From Oribacterium sp. oral taxon 102 (GTDB taxonomy: Bacteria; Bacillota; Clostridia; Lachnospirales; Lachnospiraceae), in contig NZ_JABXYT010000001.1 in assembly GCF_013394775.1 (NCBI RefSeq), positions 1 through 64,000 on the forward strand: a stretch of 64,000 nt of DNA, given 5' to 3'. Below, one piece after another: positions 35,874 to 44,467 of this stretch; within the stretch, counting starts at the first letter, position 1; each line of letters opens with the position of its first letter. The translations under genes and the position numbers were made by a program. Under the pieces are notes generated by a model. That model saw only the letters and a program-made list of their open reading frames with translations, was not told where the DNA came from and made no database searches.

Positions 35874-35902
35874 TTTCGAAACCAGCTTCTCCGCGGTATA
35901 AT
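35874..35902 (+). promoter_or_regulatory. Promoter of the NUDIX gene
   Basis: A consensus -10 TATAAT (35897-35902) lies 17 bases after a weak -35 TTTCGA (35874-35879). It is back to back with the lipoprotein promoter. Confidence 0.6.
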
Positions 35903-35974
35903 GTAACCGTTCAGGGAAGCAGATCTTTATGACTGGTCTGCCCTCATTAGAAAACAGAAAGGACACGGAAAAGC

Positions 35975-36544
35975 ATGAAAAAGCTGATCGAAGAGCTGCA
36001 GGCATACCTGCCCTGCAACGCGCAGGAGAAAAGAGATCGGGAGGCTCTGCTTGCCTATCTGAATCTGGAAGCACTGCCGGATCCCTTCACGCGGGAAAAT
36101 CCCATTGCACACCTCACCGCTTCCGCATGGGTTACCGACTCCTCCCACAGCAGGATTCTCATGGCATATCATAATCTCTACCGCTCCTGGTCCTGGCTCG
36201 GAGGACATGCGGACGGCGAGCATGATCTCCGGCTCGTCGCGGAGAAGGAGGTACGCGAGGAGAGCGGGCTCCGGACGCTCCGTCTCCTCACGCCGGAGAT
36301 TTTCTCTTTGGAAATCCTCACCGTAGACGGGCATGAAAAGCGCGGACAATATGTCACCTCGCACCTGCACCTGAATCTCACCTATCTTTTCGAGGCAGAT
36401 CCCTCTGAACCTGTCCGCTGTAAACCGGATGAGAATGCCGCTGTCACCTGGTTCCCCCGGGAGGAAGCCGTCAGCCGCTCCTCCGAGCCATGGTTCCGCG
36501 AACGGATCTATGCGAAATTGAATGAGAAGCTTCTGCGCTTCTAA
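35975..36544 (+). CDS. NUDIX hydrolase
   Basis: 189 residues. The Nudix box reads GGHADGEHDLRLVAEKEVREESGL (pieces GGHADGE and KEVREESGL, about 75-98). It differs from the canonical form in having His where the first Glu is usual and Lys for the first Arg, a pattern seen in one NUDIX subgroup. An upstream helical domain (about 1-55) precedes it. The substrate is not known. The last 74 bases overlap the end of the convergent helicase gene. Confidence 0.85.
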   Translation: MKKLIEELQAYLPCNAQEKRDREALLAYLNLEALPDPFTRENPIAHLTASAWVTDSSHSRILMAYHNLYRSWSWLGGHADGEHDLRLVAEKEVREESGLRTLRLLTPEIFSLEILTVDGHEKRGQYVTSHLHLNLTYLFEADPSEPVRCKPDENAAVTWFPREEAVSRSSEPWFRERIYAKLNEKLLRF

Positions 36545-37850
36545 GCCTTTGGGCCTTTTCTGAAGCTCTTCTCCCGGCCTTCCCGCCGGATTTCTTCCCC
36601 GCTGATCCACGCCGTCCGCGCTCTGCCGGTACCGCTCCCGCCGGAGTGCTTTTTCCCTGCTGTCTCTCTGCCTTCGCCGCCATTCCGGCTTTTTTTCCCG
36701 CAGCGTTTCCGCCCTTCGAGAGCCGTACCAGCGGAATGCTGCCCGCTATCTCGAGCAGCGGCAGCTCCCGCTTCATCATCCGTTCGATGTCGTAAAGACG
36801 CTCCAGCTCCTCCTCACAGCAGAGGCTCACCGCCTCTCCGACCGCACCGGCTCTGCCGGAGCGCCCGATCCTGTGAATATAGGACTCCGGATCCTCCGGC
36901 AGCTCATAGTTGAACACATGACTGAGCTTCGGCACATCGATCCCGCGAGAAGCAAGGTCGGTCGCAATCAGCACTCGAATATTGCCGGATTTGAAACGCT
37001 CCAGCGCATTCTGCCGCTGCCCCTGCGTCTTATCTCCATGGATCGAAAGCGCGTGAATCCCCGCTTTTTCCAGATCCCGTGCCAGCCTGTCCGCACCATG
37101 CTTGGTTCTGGTGAAAACAATCGACTTCTTCACTCCCTCCCGAGAAAGCAGCACTGCAAGGATATGTTTCTTCTCCGCCTTCACGGTATAGCAGAGACTC
37201 TGCTTCACCGTATCCACCGGCTCCGTCACCGGAGCGATCCGGATAGACACCGGATCCCGAAGCAGCTCCTGCGCCAGCTGCTCGATCTCCCTCGGCATGG
37301 TCGCGGAGAATAACAGGGTCTGCCGCTCCTGTCTGGCCATGCCGGCGATCTTCCGTACACTGCCGATGAAGCCCATATCCAGCATACGATCCGCCTCATC
37401 CAGCACCAGAAGCTCCACATCCCGGAGACTGAGCAGCCCCTCTCCCACATAGTCCAGAAGTCTGCCCGGTGTCGCCACGAGGATATCACAGCCCTGTGAA
37501 AGCTCCGAGAGCTGCGGCCCCGGCTTTACGCCGCCGAATACACAGACGGTTCGCAGGCGCAGATATCTGCCGTAAAGCTTGAAATTCTCAAAGATCTGTA
37601 TCGCCAGCTCTCTGGTCGGCGTCAGAATCAACGCCCGGATCCGCCTCTCTCTTGCATTTCCCAGAAGCTGAAGAATCGGAAGCGCAAACGCCGCCGTCTT
37701 TCCCGTCCCGGTCTGCGCACAGGCAATCATATCCCTCCCCGACAGCAGCACAGGAATCGCCTGCTCCTGTATCGGCGAAGGCTCCCTGTAGCCCGCCTTC
37801 ACAACCGCATCCTGTATTTCTTTTCTCAGTGCAAAATCCTGAAACTGCAT
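36471..37850 (-). CDS. DEAD-box ATP-dependent RNA helicase
   Basis: 459 residues. The Q motif (FQDFALRKEIQDAVVKAGY and PSPIQEQAIP) is followed by Walker A AQTGTGKTAAF, PTRELAIQ, VLDEADRMLDMGF, SATMP, and the C-terminal HRIGRSGRAG. The tail (about 385-459) is long and strongly basic, rich in Lys/Arg/Ala, probably an RNA-binding extension. RhlE/CshA-type helicases aid ribosome assembly or mRNA decay. The tail overlaps the NUDIX gene end. Confidence 0.93.
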   Translation of the reverse strand: MQFQDFALRKEIQDAVVKAGYREPSPIQEQAIPVLLSGRDMIACAQTGTGKTAAFALPILQLLGNARERRIRALILTPTRELAIQIFENFKLYGRYLRLRTVCVFGGVKPGPQLSELSQGCDILVATPGRLLDYVGEGLLSLRDVELLVLDEADRMLDMGFIGSVRKIAGMARQERQTLLFSATMPREIEQLAQELLRDPVSIRIAPVTEPVDTVKQSLCYTVKAEKKHILAVLLSREGVKKSIVFTRTKHGADRLARDLEKAGIHALSIHGDKTQGQRQNALERFKSGNIRVLIATDLASRGIDVPKLSHVFNYELPEDPESYIHRIGRSGRAGAVGEAVSLCCEEELERLYDIERMMKRELPLLEIAGSIPLVRLSKGGNAAGKKAGMAAKAERQQGKSTPAGAVPAERGRRGSAGKKSGGKAGRRASEKAQRLRSAEASHSISHRSVRGTMARRSG

Positions 37851-37907
37851 CTCTCCTTTTCCCCTCCTCTGTCTCTATCCGTCTCTGCTTCTTCTGCCTC
37901 GCCTCTT

Positions 37908-38252
37908 TTAGCAGTCTCCCAGCTTCCACTCGCTGAGCGGCTTCAGCTCGATCCGCGCGCCGTCCTGCAGGAAAAACCAGTGGTCGTTAATCCGCTTCGC
38001 GCCGTACTCCTCCGCCTTCGCCATCGTCCCGGGAATATCCTCCACCGCGATAGAGATATGGTCATAGCCGTTGTCTTCACCGATCCGGATCTCCTCCTGC
38101 TCGCAGAGCTGTATTCCTTCCCGGTACCAGCACTTCCGCTCCGGCTTCTCCCCGATTTCCCTCCACATATTCATTTCAAATACATACTCGAAAAAACGCT
38201 TTGCCCCCTCGTAGTTCCTGCAGCGAATCGCCGCGTGATCGATCTTTGCCAT
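37908..38252 (-). CDS. VOC-family (glyoxalase-like) protein
   Basis: 114 residues from the Met at 38252, with AGGAG upstream; the frame continues to 38306 into a repeat element. The vicinal-oxygen-chelate fold is suggested by KIDHAAIRCRNYEGAKRFFEYVF and YDHISIAVEDIPGTM, with candidate metal ligands His 5 and a Glu near the end (IELKPL). Substrate unknown. It lies 58 bases after the helicase start, and may share its transcript. Confidence 0.8.
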   Translation of the reverse strand: MAKIDHAAIRCRNYEGAKRFFEYVFEMNMWREIGEKPERKCWYREGIQLCEQEEIRIGEDNGYDHISIAVEDIPGTMAKAEEYGAKRINDHWFFLQDGARIELKPLSEWKLGDC

Positions 38253-38267
38253 ATTCTTCTCCTCTTT

Positions 38268-38393
38268 TCGCACTTTCGCGATGCTTACACATCGCTGCGT
38301 TCTCATACCTGTTGTCCCGTCATATCTTCAAATGCTTTTGCAGGCAGGCTTGCACCGCATATGACCACATGACAGGGGGACTTATACAGTAAA
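38268..38393 (+). repeat. Dispersed intergenic repeat element, copy A (long form)
   Basis: Blocks in order: CGCACTTTCGCGATG, CTCATACCTG, TTGTCCCGTCATAT, GGCTTGCACCGC, ATATGAC, then ATGACAGGGGGACTTATACA and GTAAA. GTCATAT and ATATGAC form a 7-bp stem. It lies between the VOC gene and the tRNA terminator. Copies B (31576-31642) and C (23509-23610) share the same block order. Confidence 0.7.
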
Positions 38394-38418
38394 AAAGCTC
38401 CGGAAATCCGGAGCTTTT
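38388..38418 (-). terminator. Terminator of the tRNA cluster
   Basis: AAAAGCTCCGG and CCGGAGCTTTT pair around AAAT. On the minus strand the hairpin is followed by a run of T. It is 3 bases past tRNA-Lys and abuts repeat copy A. Confidence 0.75.
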
Positions 38419-38420
38419 CG

Positions 38421-38493
38421 TGCGCCCTCAGGGACTCGAACCCTGGACAAATAGATTAAGAGTCTACTGCTCTACCAGCTGAGCTAAGGGCGC
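38421..38493 (-). tRNA. tRNA-Lys (CTT)
   Basis: A 73-base cloverleaf on the minus strand. The acceptor stem GCGCCCT pairs with AGGGCGC. The anticodon loop CTCTTAA gives anticodon CTT, and the T-arm is GGGTTCGAGTCCC. Confidence 0.95.
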
Positions 38494-38497
38494 TGAG

Positions 38498-38569
38498 AGC
38501 GCGAGACGGGAATCGGACCCGCGACCTTCTCCTTGGCAAGGAGACGTAGTACCACTCTACTACTCGCGC
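38498..38569 (-). tRNA. tRNA-Gly (GCC)
   Basis: 72 bases on the minus strand. Acceptor stem GCGCGAG/CTCGCGC. Anticodon loop TTGCCAA gives GCC. The T-arm has GGGTCCGATTCCC, and the stem is strong. Confidence 0.95.
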
Positions 38570-38672
38570 ATTACTAATGTCGTTCGGCTTTCATCTCTGT
38601 GCAGAACGGAGCATTATACAAAAGGCAGATCAAAACGGTGTGAATGTTATCGCCGCTTCTCCTCGTCTTGTG

Positions 38673-38745
<73 letters not shown>

Positions 38746-38748
38746 AAC

Positions 38749-38819
38749 AGCGGGTGATGGGAATCGAACCCACATATTCAGCTTGGAAGGCTGACATTCT
38801 ACCATTGAACTACACCCGC
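38749..38819 (-). tRNA. tRNA-Gly (TCC)
   Basis: 71 bases on the minus strand. Acceptor stem GCGGGTG/CACCCGC. Anticodon loop CTTCCAA gives TCC. It is the first tRNA transcribed, 3 bases before tRNA-Phe. Confidence 0.95.
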
Positions 38820-38859
38820 AATACTTCGGTCTTGCTCGCGACTTGCGAACACGAATGGT

Positions 38860-38888
38860 ATTTTATCCCACAGAGTTCCTTTTGTCAA
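38860..38888 (-). promoter_or_regulatory. Strong promoter of the tRNA cluster
   Basis: On the minus strand a consensus -35 TTGACA (38883-38888) and -10 TAAAAT (38860-38865) are 17 bases apart, about 40 bases before tRNA-Gly (TCC). Confidence 0.8.
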
Positions 38889-38910
38889 CAAGTTTTCCCG
38901 AAATATCCAA

Positions 38911-39309
38911 TTAACTTTTAGAGAGCGTTTTATCAGGAGCTGCTTCCTCCTGTGCCGCAACATCCTTGATGGCAATTACATCCGCACCCAGACCCAAAAT
39001 ATCCGGAATCAGGACAGTGCCGCTGTATACCGGTGCCTCCAGAGTGATATTTTTGATTTCAGACATCACATCAAAAATACGATCCTTGGGGACGGCACGA
39101 TTGAGACGTACGCTGGCGAGGGGCAGAACGCCGCCCTTCACGAGCACTGAGCTTGCGATGGTACGTCTCGGATCCGTAAGCTCCTGTTTTACATATTCTT
39201 CCCCACGCTTACAGCCGTTGCCTGTTACGGAAAATACATTTTTCCCCTCATATTCTGTTTCTATCTCACAGCCTCTCGGGCAAACGATGCATGTATATGT
39301 CCTTTTCAT
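38911..39309 (-). CDS. DUF1667-family protein
   Basis: 132 residues. The N-terminal CIVCPRGCEIE and a GNGCKRG motif carry four conserved cysteines, probably a metal or Fe-S site. DUF1667 proteins occur with GlpA-like oxidoreductases, as here, and may act as a small electron-transfer partner. The start overlaps the intended end of the upstream oxidoreductase by ATGA. Confidence 0.8.
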   Translation of the reverse strand: MKRTYTCIVCPRGCEIETEYEGKNVFSVTGNGCKRGEEYVKQELTDPRRTIASSVLVKGGVLPLASVRLNRAVPKDRIFDVMSEIKNITLEAPVYSGTVLIPDILGLGADVIAIKDVAAQEEAAPDKTLSKS

Positions 39310-40537
39310 TCGACGCTCACCTCCAGTCGGCCTTCCCTCTCCAGCCGACCGGCCTTAATGGGGATCCGAATCATCTCTGCGGGAATCGCCTTCACCATTT
39401 TCTTCGCGGCTACCTCTCTCCCCCCTGCCGAACCACGATCCTTACCTCCTTCATAGGTCTGGAAACACGCAGACTTAAATCGAAGTCCTTCATTCCCGAT
39501 ACCTTCATTGGTACAGTATGATTGATCTGGGGCGCAAGCCCAATCTCTAAATTGCATTCCGGCAGTTCTCCGGCTTCGAGATATTCTGCCACCGCATCGG
39601 CAAGACGCTCCGCCTCCAGTGAGACAAAGTCCACCAGATCGTGAACATGGAGCACATTTCCTGCCGCAAAGATACCGGGCACATTTGTCCGGAAGCTCTC
39701 ATCCACCACCGCGCCCCTCGTTCCGGGATGCAGGATAACGCCGGCTTCGCGGCTTAGTTCATTTTCCGGAATCAGCCCCACAGAAAGAATCAGCGTGTCA
39801 CATTCATGATATTTCCCTGTTCCGGCGATGGGCTGAAAATGCGCATTCACTTCAGAAATGGTCACCCCTGTGAGACGGCTGCCGCCATGAATTTCCGTCA
39901 CTGTATGCGATAAATACAGAGGAATGTGATAATCATTCAGACACTGCTCCACGTTTCGGGGCAGCCCCGCCGCATAAGGAGCAATCTCGAACACGCCGAT
40001 GACCTTTGCCCCCTCCAGCGTGAGGCGCCTCGCCATAATCATGCCGATATCGCCGGAGCCCAGAATAATCGCATTCTTCGCCGGCATTCGGTTGTACAGG
40101 TTAATGTAGGCCTGCGCAACGCCGGCGGTAAAAACGCCTGCCGGTCGTTCCCCAGGAATCGCCAGCGCCCCCTGCGTTCTCTCTCTGCAGCCCATGGCGA
40201 GAACAACAGCCTTTGCCTGATAATGCAGAATGCCCTCCCGAGTGACCACAGTCACCCTCTTTTCGGGTGAAATGGCATAAACTGTCGCATTGGACAGAAG
40301 CTCGATTCCTCTTTTCTGCACTTCGTCAATAAACCTTTTGGCGTATTCCGGCCCGCTTATACCCTCTCCAAAACGGGTCAGCCCAAATCCGTCATGAATA
40401 CACTGTCTGAGAATTCCCCCTGCCTGCCGCTCACGCTCCACAATAAGAATATCCCGAACGCCCTTTTTATTCAGCTCCAGCGCTGCAGCCAATCCCGCAG
40501 GACCCCCTCCGACAATGAGTACATCAATATTTCTCAT
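39306..40537 (-). pseudogene. FAD/NAD(P)-dependent oxidoreductase with C-terminal frameshift at a G6 tract
   Basis: The intact N-terminal 375 residues (40537-39410) have the FAD motif VLIVGGGPAGLAAALEL, an NAD motif NAIILGSGDIGMIMARRL and VPGIFAAGNVLHVHD. The frame stops after RIVVRQGGER at a run of six G (39420-39425, read as C on the plus strand). A second frame carries on with REVAAKKMVKAIPAEMIRIPI to 39306, which looks like the family's normal C-terminus and meets the next gene by a 4-base overlap. One extra G would restore about 410 residues. This could be a real mutation, slippage, phase variation or a sequencing error. Confidence 0.75.
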
Positions 40538-41991
40538 CGTACATCCCTCAGCTTTCCGAATAAGAAATGGGAGCCCTGCCTTGCATACTCCAGCTCGGTT
40601 TCTTTAAGATTGCACTCCTCTTCCAGCATCTGGCTGATTCGCATCTGACAGTAACCGCCCTGGCACCTCCCCATCATAGCGCGCGTTCTGTATTTCATGC
40701 CCACCATGGTATGCACCCCCAGAGGATTGTGAATCGCATTCAGAATCTCTGCCTTCGAAACCTTCTGGCAGCGGCAAATGGTTTCTCCATAGTCCGGATT
40801 TTCCCTAATCAGCTCTTCCTGTTCCGCCGCAGAGAGCCTGGAGAACCGAACGCTCCCCTTACGGATGGGATTAAAATCCGCCTTCTCCCGAAGGGCTTCT
40901 CTCTCCTTCATCAGCTTGACGACATGTTCGGCAATGGGTACAGAGGCAGTAAGCCCCGGAGATTCTATTCCCACCAAATTCACCGCACGGGGAGCAATGT
41001 CGTCCAGAATTTCGATTTTAAAATCCTGAATTTTGCCATTTTCATCCAGCCACTTCGGCAAAATTCCGGAATAGCTTCGAATATAATCCCCTTTATTCAC
41101 ATGAGGCCAGATCATCATAGCCTGCTCATACAGGTAATCCAGATTTTTCTGTTCCACCCCATACCAATGATTGTTGTCCGTGTCCTCTGCCGTCGGCCCC
41201 AGCAGCACATTCCCATCGGTTGTTACCGAAACATGAATGCCCATATACGTATTGGAAGGAACCGTATAAATGGGCATGGGCACGAGCTTTCCCATCCTTT
41301 CGTCCAGCAGGATATAATCATCCTTGGAGTAAATCATTCGGCACTTCGGAATCCCCAGCATTTCCGAGATTTTACCGCAGTTAAGTCCCGCACTGTTAAT
41401 GATCCAGCGCGCTGCAAGCTGCTCTCCCCCCGCCGTCACTACCCAGCCCCGCTCCTCTGTCCTTTCCAGCTGCGTAACTTCATGCTCGAAGTAAAAACGG
41501 CACCCGTTCTCCGCTGCATTTTCAGCCAGCGCGATGTTCATCATGAAAGGATCGATAATCCCGCTGTTTTCAGAGAGCATGGCAAACTCGCCCGCCACCG
41601 AGGGTACCAGACGATGCAGCTCCTCCTTTTCAATGATGCGAAGCCCTGTCGCACCGTTTACGTCACCCTGATGAAGCACCTCCAGAAGCCGCTTCCGTTC
41701 CTCAGGCGTAAACCCCACAAGCACCTTGCCGCACCGCTGAAAAGCAAAGCCCAGCTCCTTTGAGAGCTGTGTCATCATGCGGTTTCCTTCCACGCAGAAT
41801 CTCGCCTTGAAGGTTCCCGCATCATAGGCGAAGCCGCCATGGCACACACCGGTATTCCGTCCCGTGGTTTCATAGCAGACATCCGGATTTTTCTCCATAA
41901 CAGCGAGTCTGAGCCGATAGCGGGATAGTTCTCTTGCTATGGCAGAGCCAACCACGCCTCCGCCAATGATGAGGACATCATATTTTTCCAT
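40534..41991 (-). CDS. FAD-dependent oxidoreductase with C-terminal BFD-type [2Fe-2S] domain (GlpA-like)
   Basis: 485 residues from the Met at 41991 (GAGGAATGA upstream; an alternative Met is at 42006). FAD motif DVLIIGGGVVGSAIARELSR and a DAO-type fold, then a C-terminal BFD-like Fe-S domain with CRCQKVSK and GRCQGGYC. It resembles anaerobic glycerol-3-phosphate dehydrogenase or L-2-hydroxyglutarate oxidase. It forms a set with the frameshifted oxidoreductase and DUF1667 protein. There is no glpK or glpF nearby, so the substrate is open. Confidence 0.85.
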   Translation of the reverse strand: MEKYDVLIIGGGVVGSAIARELSRYRLRLAVMEKNPDVCYETTGRNTGVCHGGFAYDAGTFKARFCVEGNRMMTQLSKELGFAFQRCGKVLVGFTPEERKRLLEVLHQGDVNGATGLRIIEKEELHRLVPSVAGEFAMLSENSGIIDPFMMNIALAENAAENGCRFYFEHEVTQLERTEERGWVVTAGGEQLAARWIINSAGLNCGKISEMLGIPKCRMIYSKDDYILLDERMGKLVPMPIYTVPSNTYMGIHVSVTTDGNVLLGPTAEDTDNNHWYGVEQKNLDYLYEQAMMIWPHVNKGDYIRSYSGILPKWLDENGKIQDFKIEILDDIAPRAVNLVGIESPGLTASVPIAEHVVKLMKEREALREKADFNPIRKGSVRFSRLSAAEQEELIRENPDYGETICRCQKVSKAEILNAIHNPLGVHTMVGMKYRTRAMMGRCQGGYCQMRISQMLEEECNLKETELEYARQGSHFLFGKLRDVR

Positions 41992-42037
41992 ACTCTCATT
42001 CCTCAATGCTTGGATTTCTTCCTGTTTCCTCGCTCTT

Positions 42038-42718
42038 TCACACCTGTCTTTTCAGCCCCTTGAGCAGCGCCTTCTGTTCCGCCGTGATCCGATAGCTTTC
42101 CCTTGCTTTCTGAATTGTCTTATTGTGCGTCCAGACCGAGAGCCGGTGTTTTTCCAGATACGGCAGCGCCGCATCCCACTGCTTCGCGAGCGCGGTGGCA
42201 AAAAACCACGCGATCATCATATTGACATAATATTCCTCCGAACGGACGGATGCGGGAATCTCGAGGCACTCCGCTCTGAAGTCTCCATCAAGATAATGCG
42301 TCATCAGCATCCCTATTCCGAACCGGCAGGTGTAGCTGTGCTTCGATGCCGTCCACTCCCTGATTTTCCCGAGCAGGCGCTTCCTCTGCCCCTTGAATAC
42401 TCTGGGCGAAAGGATGTCACACACCGCCCAATTGTCCACATACGGCAGAAACCGCTCCAATTCGCCGATGCAATCCTCATAGTCCCGAAGCTCCGAGAGC
42501 AGTACACTGTGCAGCATATCCTCATCATAATACCGATGCGGCAGCTGCCCGAGAAAATCTGCATAGTCCGCTTCCTTCAAAAGCGCTCTGGCGAGCTTCC
42601 GGAGCTCCGGTACGCGAACGCCGAGCATTCTGTCCGGAGAGACTCCCGGCGTAAGCTTCGCCTGAAACAGCGCGTATTCCCGATCCCGCAGTGAGAAAAG
42701 TCTATCGTAAATATCCAT
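42038..42718 (-). CDS. AlkD-like DNA alkylation repair protein
   Basis: 226 residues from the Met at 42718, with AAGGAG upstream; a longer frame start exists in the terminator at 42754. Helical HEAT-like repeats and DNA-glycosylase family features are suggested by LGVRVPELRKLARAL, DNWAVCDILSPRVF and FGIGMLMTHYLDGDF. AlkD-type enzymes remove alkylated bases without flipping. The gene stands alone between terminator hairpin and the GlpA-like gene. Confidence 0.85.
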   Translation of the reverse strand: MDIYDRLFSLRDREYALFQAKLTPGVSPDRMLGVRVPELRKLARALLKEADYADFLGQLPHRYYDEDMLHSVLLSELRDYEDCIGELERFLPYVDNWAVCDILSPRVFKGQRKRLLGKIREWTASKHSYTCRFGIGMLMTHYLDGDFRAECLEIPASVRSEEYYVNMMIAWFFATALAKQWDAALPYLEKHRLSVWTHNKTIQKARESYRITAEQKALLKGLKRQV

Positions 42719-42726
42719 GCTTCTCC

Positions 42727-42772
42727 TTAAAAAAGCCGGAAAACCGCGAAGCAATCCTCCGCGGTTTTCCGG
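42727..42772 (-). terminator. Strong terminator downstream of sdaAA
   Basis: CCGGAAAACCGCG (42736-42748) and CGCGGTTTTCCGG (42760-42772) form a perfect 13-bp stem. On the minus strand a T6 run follows (42729-42734). It isolates the serine operon from the repair gene, whose ribosome binding site begins just after the T-run. Confidence 0.85.
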
Positions 42773-42902
42773 TATTCCTGTCCCCAGACCGAACGGCAGA
42801 AACCTTCAGTTTTATTCTGCCCGTTTCCCTCCTGTTCTGTCAAGTCACAAATATTTATTTTTCGAGCTTGATTTTTCGACTCCGTCTCTTATTCCACGCA
42901 CT

Positions 42903-43787
42903 TTACACGTCGCCGAAAACCTGCTTCCGAAGCCGGATGCCCGTAGGCGTCGCCGCGAGTCCTCCCTTCGCAGTTTCCCTGAGACTGGAGGGCATAGCCT
43001 GCCCCACAGCATGCATCGCCTCAATGCATTCGTCCGCCGGGATCTTCAGATCAATCCCCGACAGTGCCATATCGGCAGAGGAAAACGCGATCATCACGCC
43101 GGAAACGTTCCGCTTGATGCAGGGAATCTCCACCAACCCGGCTACAGGATCGCAGACCAGCCCCATCTGGTTGACCAGTGACATTCCCAGCGCATCCGCA
43201 CATTGCTGCGGGCTGCCGCCCATCAGCTCTACCAATGCGGCTGCCGCCATGCCGGAGGCACTGCCGCATTCCGCCTGACAGCCGCCCTCCGCTCCGGCTA
43301 TGGAGGCATTCTGCGCGATCACCATGCCGAATGCCGCCGCAGTGAAGATGGACATCACGATATCCCATTTTGCAAACTTCCGATCTTCATACATGGATAC
43401 GAGACAGCCCGGCAGAATGCCGCAGGAGCCCGCCGTCGGCGTCGCCACGATACGCCCCATCGCCGCATTGCAGTTGGAAACCGCCATAGCACGACCCATG
43501 GCGCGCGCCATGAACTGCCCCGACAGCCCTCCGGCTTTTTCCTCCGCATAGCGGAGCATTCTGCCGCCCTCTCCGCCGGTAAGCCCGGAGGTGGAGCACA
43601 GCGTCGGATCCTTCCCTGCCTGCACCGAAGCGCACATGACATCAAAGCTCTTCTCCATTCGACGGTACAGGGCTTCCTCTGTCTCCATCATCTGCTCCGC
43701 CTGATCGCGGAGGCAGACCTCACTGATTTTCTGCTGCGCCTGCTCTGCCGCATGCACCAGCTCTGCTATGGATTTGTATTTGATCAT
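42903..43787 (-). CDS. sdaAA: L-serine dehydratase, Fe-S dependent, alpha subunit
   Basis: 294 residues. Converts L-serine to pyruvate and ammonia with a [4Fe-4S] cluster. Cluster cysteines are expected in TLCSTSGLTGG, AGSCGILPG and VCDPVAGLVEIPC, and AECGSASGMAAAAL is the family signature. It follows the beta-subunit gene by 10 bases and ends before a strong terminator. Confidence 0.94.
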   Translation of the reverse strand: MIKYKSIAELVHAAEQAQQKISEVCLRDQAEQMMETEEALYRRMEKSFDVMCASVQAGKDPTLCSTSGLTGGEGGRMLRYAEEKAGGLSGQFMARAMGRAMAVSNCNAAMGRIVATPTAGSCGILPGCLVSMYEDRKFAKWDIVMSIFTAAAFGMVIAQNASIAGAEGGCQAECGSASGMAAAALVELMGGSPQQCADALGMSLVNQMGLVCDPVAGLVEIPCIKRNVSGVMIAFSSADMALSGIDLKIPADECIEAMHAVGQAMPSSLRETAKGGLAATPTGIRLRKQVFGDV

Positions 43788-43797
43788 CTGCCGCTCC

Positions 43798-44466
43798 TTA
43801 CAATGCCCGGATCAGGATGGCATTGACCACGTGATCCAGCTTCATGATATCGTCTGTCAGCCCCTGCGGCGGCATCTGGTCGATCTCTATGGTCATCAGC
43901 GCGAGCCCCCCTCTCTCCACCCGACTCAAACGGAAATTACCGATATTCAGGTCACTGTATTTGTCATAAATCAGCTTGGTGACATTGGCGATCACGCCGG
44001 GGCGGTCCCGATGCAGCACCAGAATCGTGTTGTTTTCTCCGGTGAAATCCACCCGGAGACCATTCACATGATCCACTCGAATATTTCCGCCGCCAATGCT
44101 CGCGCCCTCTACCACGCCCTCCGTACCGTCCTCACAGACATAGTGGATTCTGGCGGTATTCGGATGTGCACCCGGAATGTCCGTAGGAATAAAATGATAC
44201 TCGATTCCCCGATCCCTCGCGATCTCAAGCGCGTTCCGGATCTCCTCCGCATAGCTGTGATAGCCCATAATCCCCGCCAGCAGCGCCCTGTCGGTTCCAT
44301 GCCCCCGGTATGTGGTGGCAAAGGAGCCGGAAAGCTCGATGTCCACACGGCGGAGCGTCGCGCCGTTCGTCACCTTATTTACCACCCTGCCCAGACGAAC
44401 AGCGCCAGCCGTATGAGAGCTGGAGGGCCCGATCATGATCGGACCGATAATATTAAATACGTTCAT
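43798..44466 (-). CDS. sdaAB: L-serine dehydratase, Fe-S dependent, beta subunit
   Basis: 222 residues. The N-terminal part has the GPSSSHTAGAVRLG motif (about 10-23), and the C-terminal half carries an ACT domain (NTILVLHRDRPGVIANVTKLI), a likely regulatory site for serine. It sits 1 base after the symporter gene and 10 bases before sdaAA, so all three are coordinated. Confidence 0.94.
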   Translation of the reverse strand: MNVFNIIGPIMIGPSSSHTAGAVRLGRVVNKVTNGATLRRVDIELSGSFATTYRGHGTDRALLAGIMGYHSYAEEIRNALEIARDRGIEYHFIPTDIPGAHPNTARIHYVCEDGTEGVVEGASIGGGNIRVDHVNGLRVDFTGENNTILVLHRDRPGVIANVTKLIYDKYSDLNIGNFRLSRVERGGLALMTIEIDQMPPQGLTDDIMKLDHVVNAILIRAL

Positions 44467-44467
44467 A

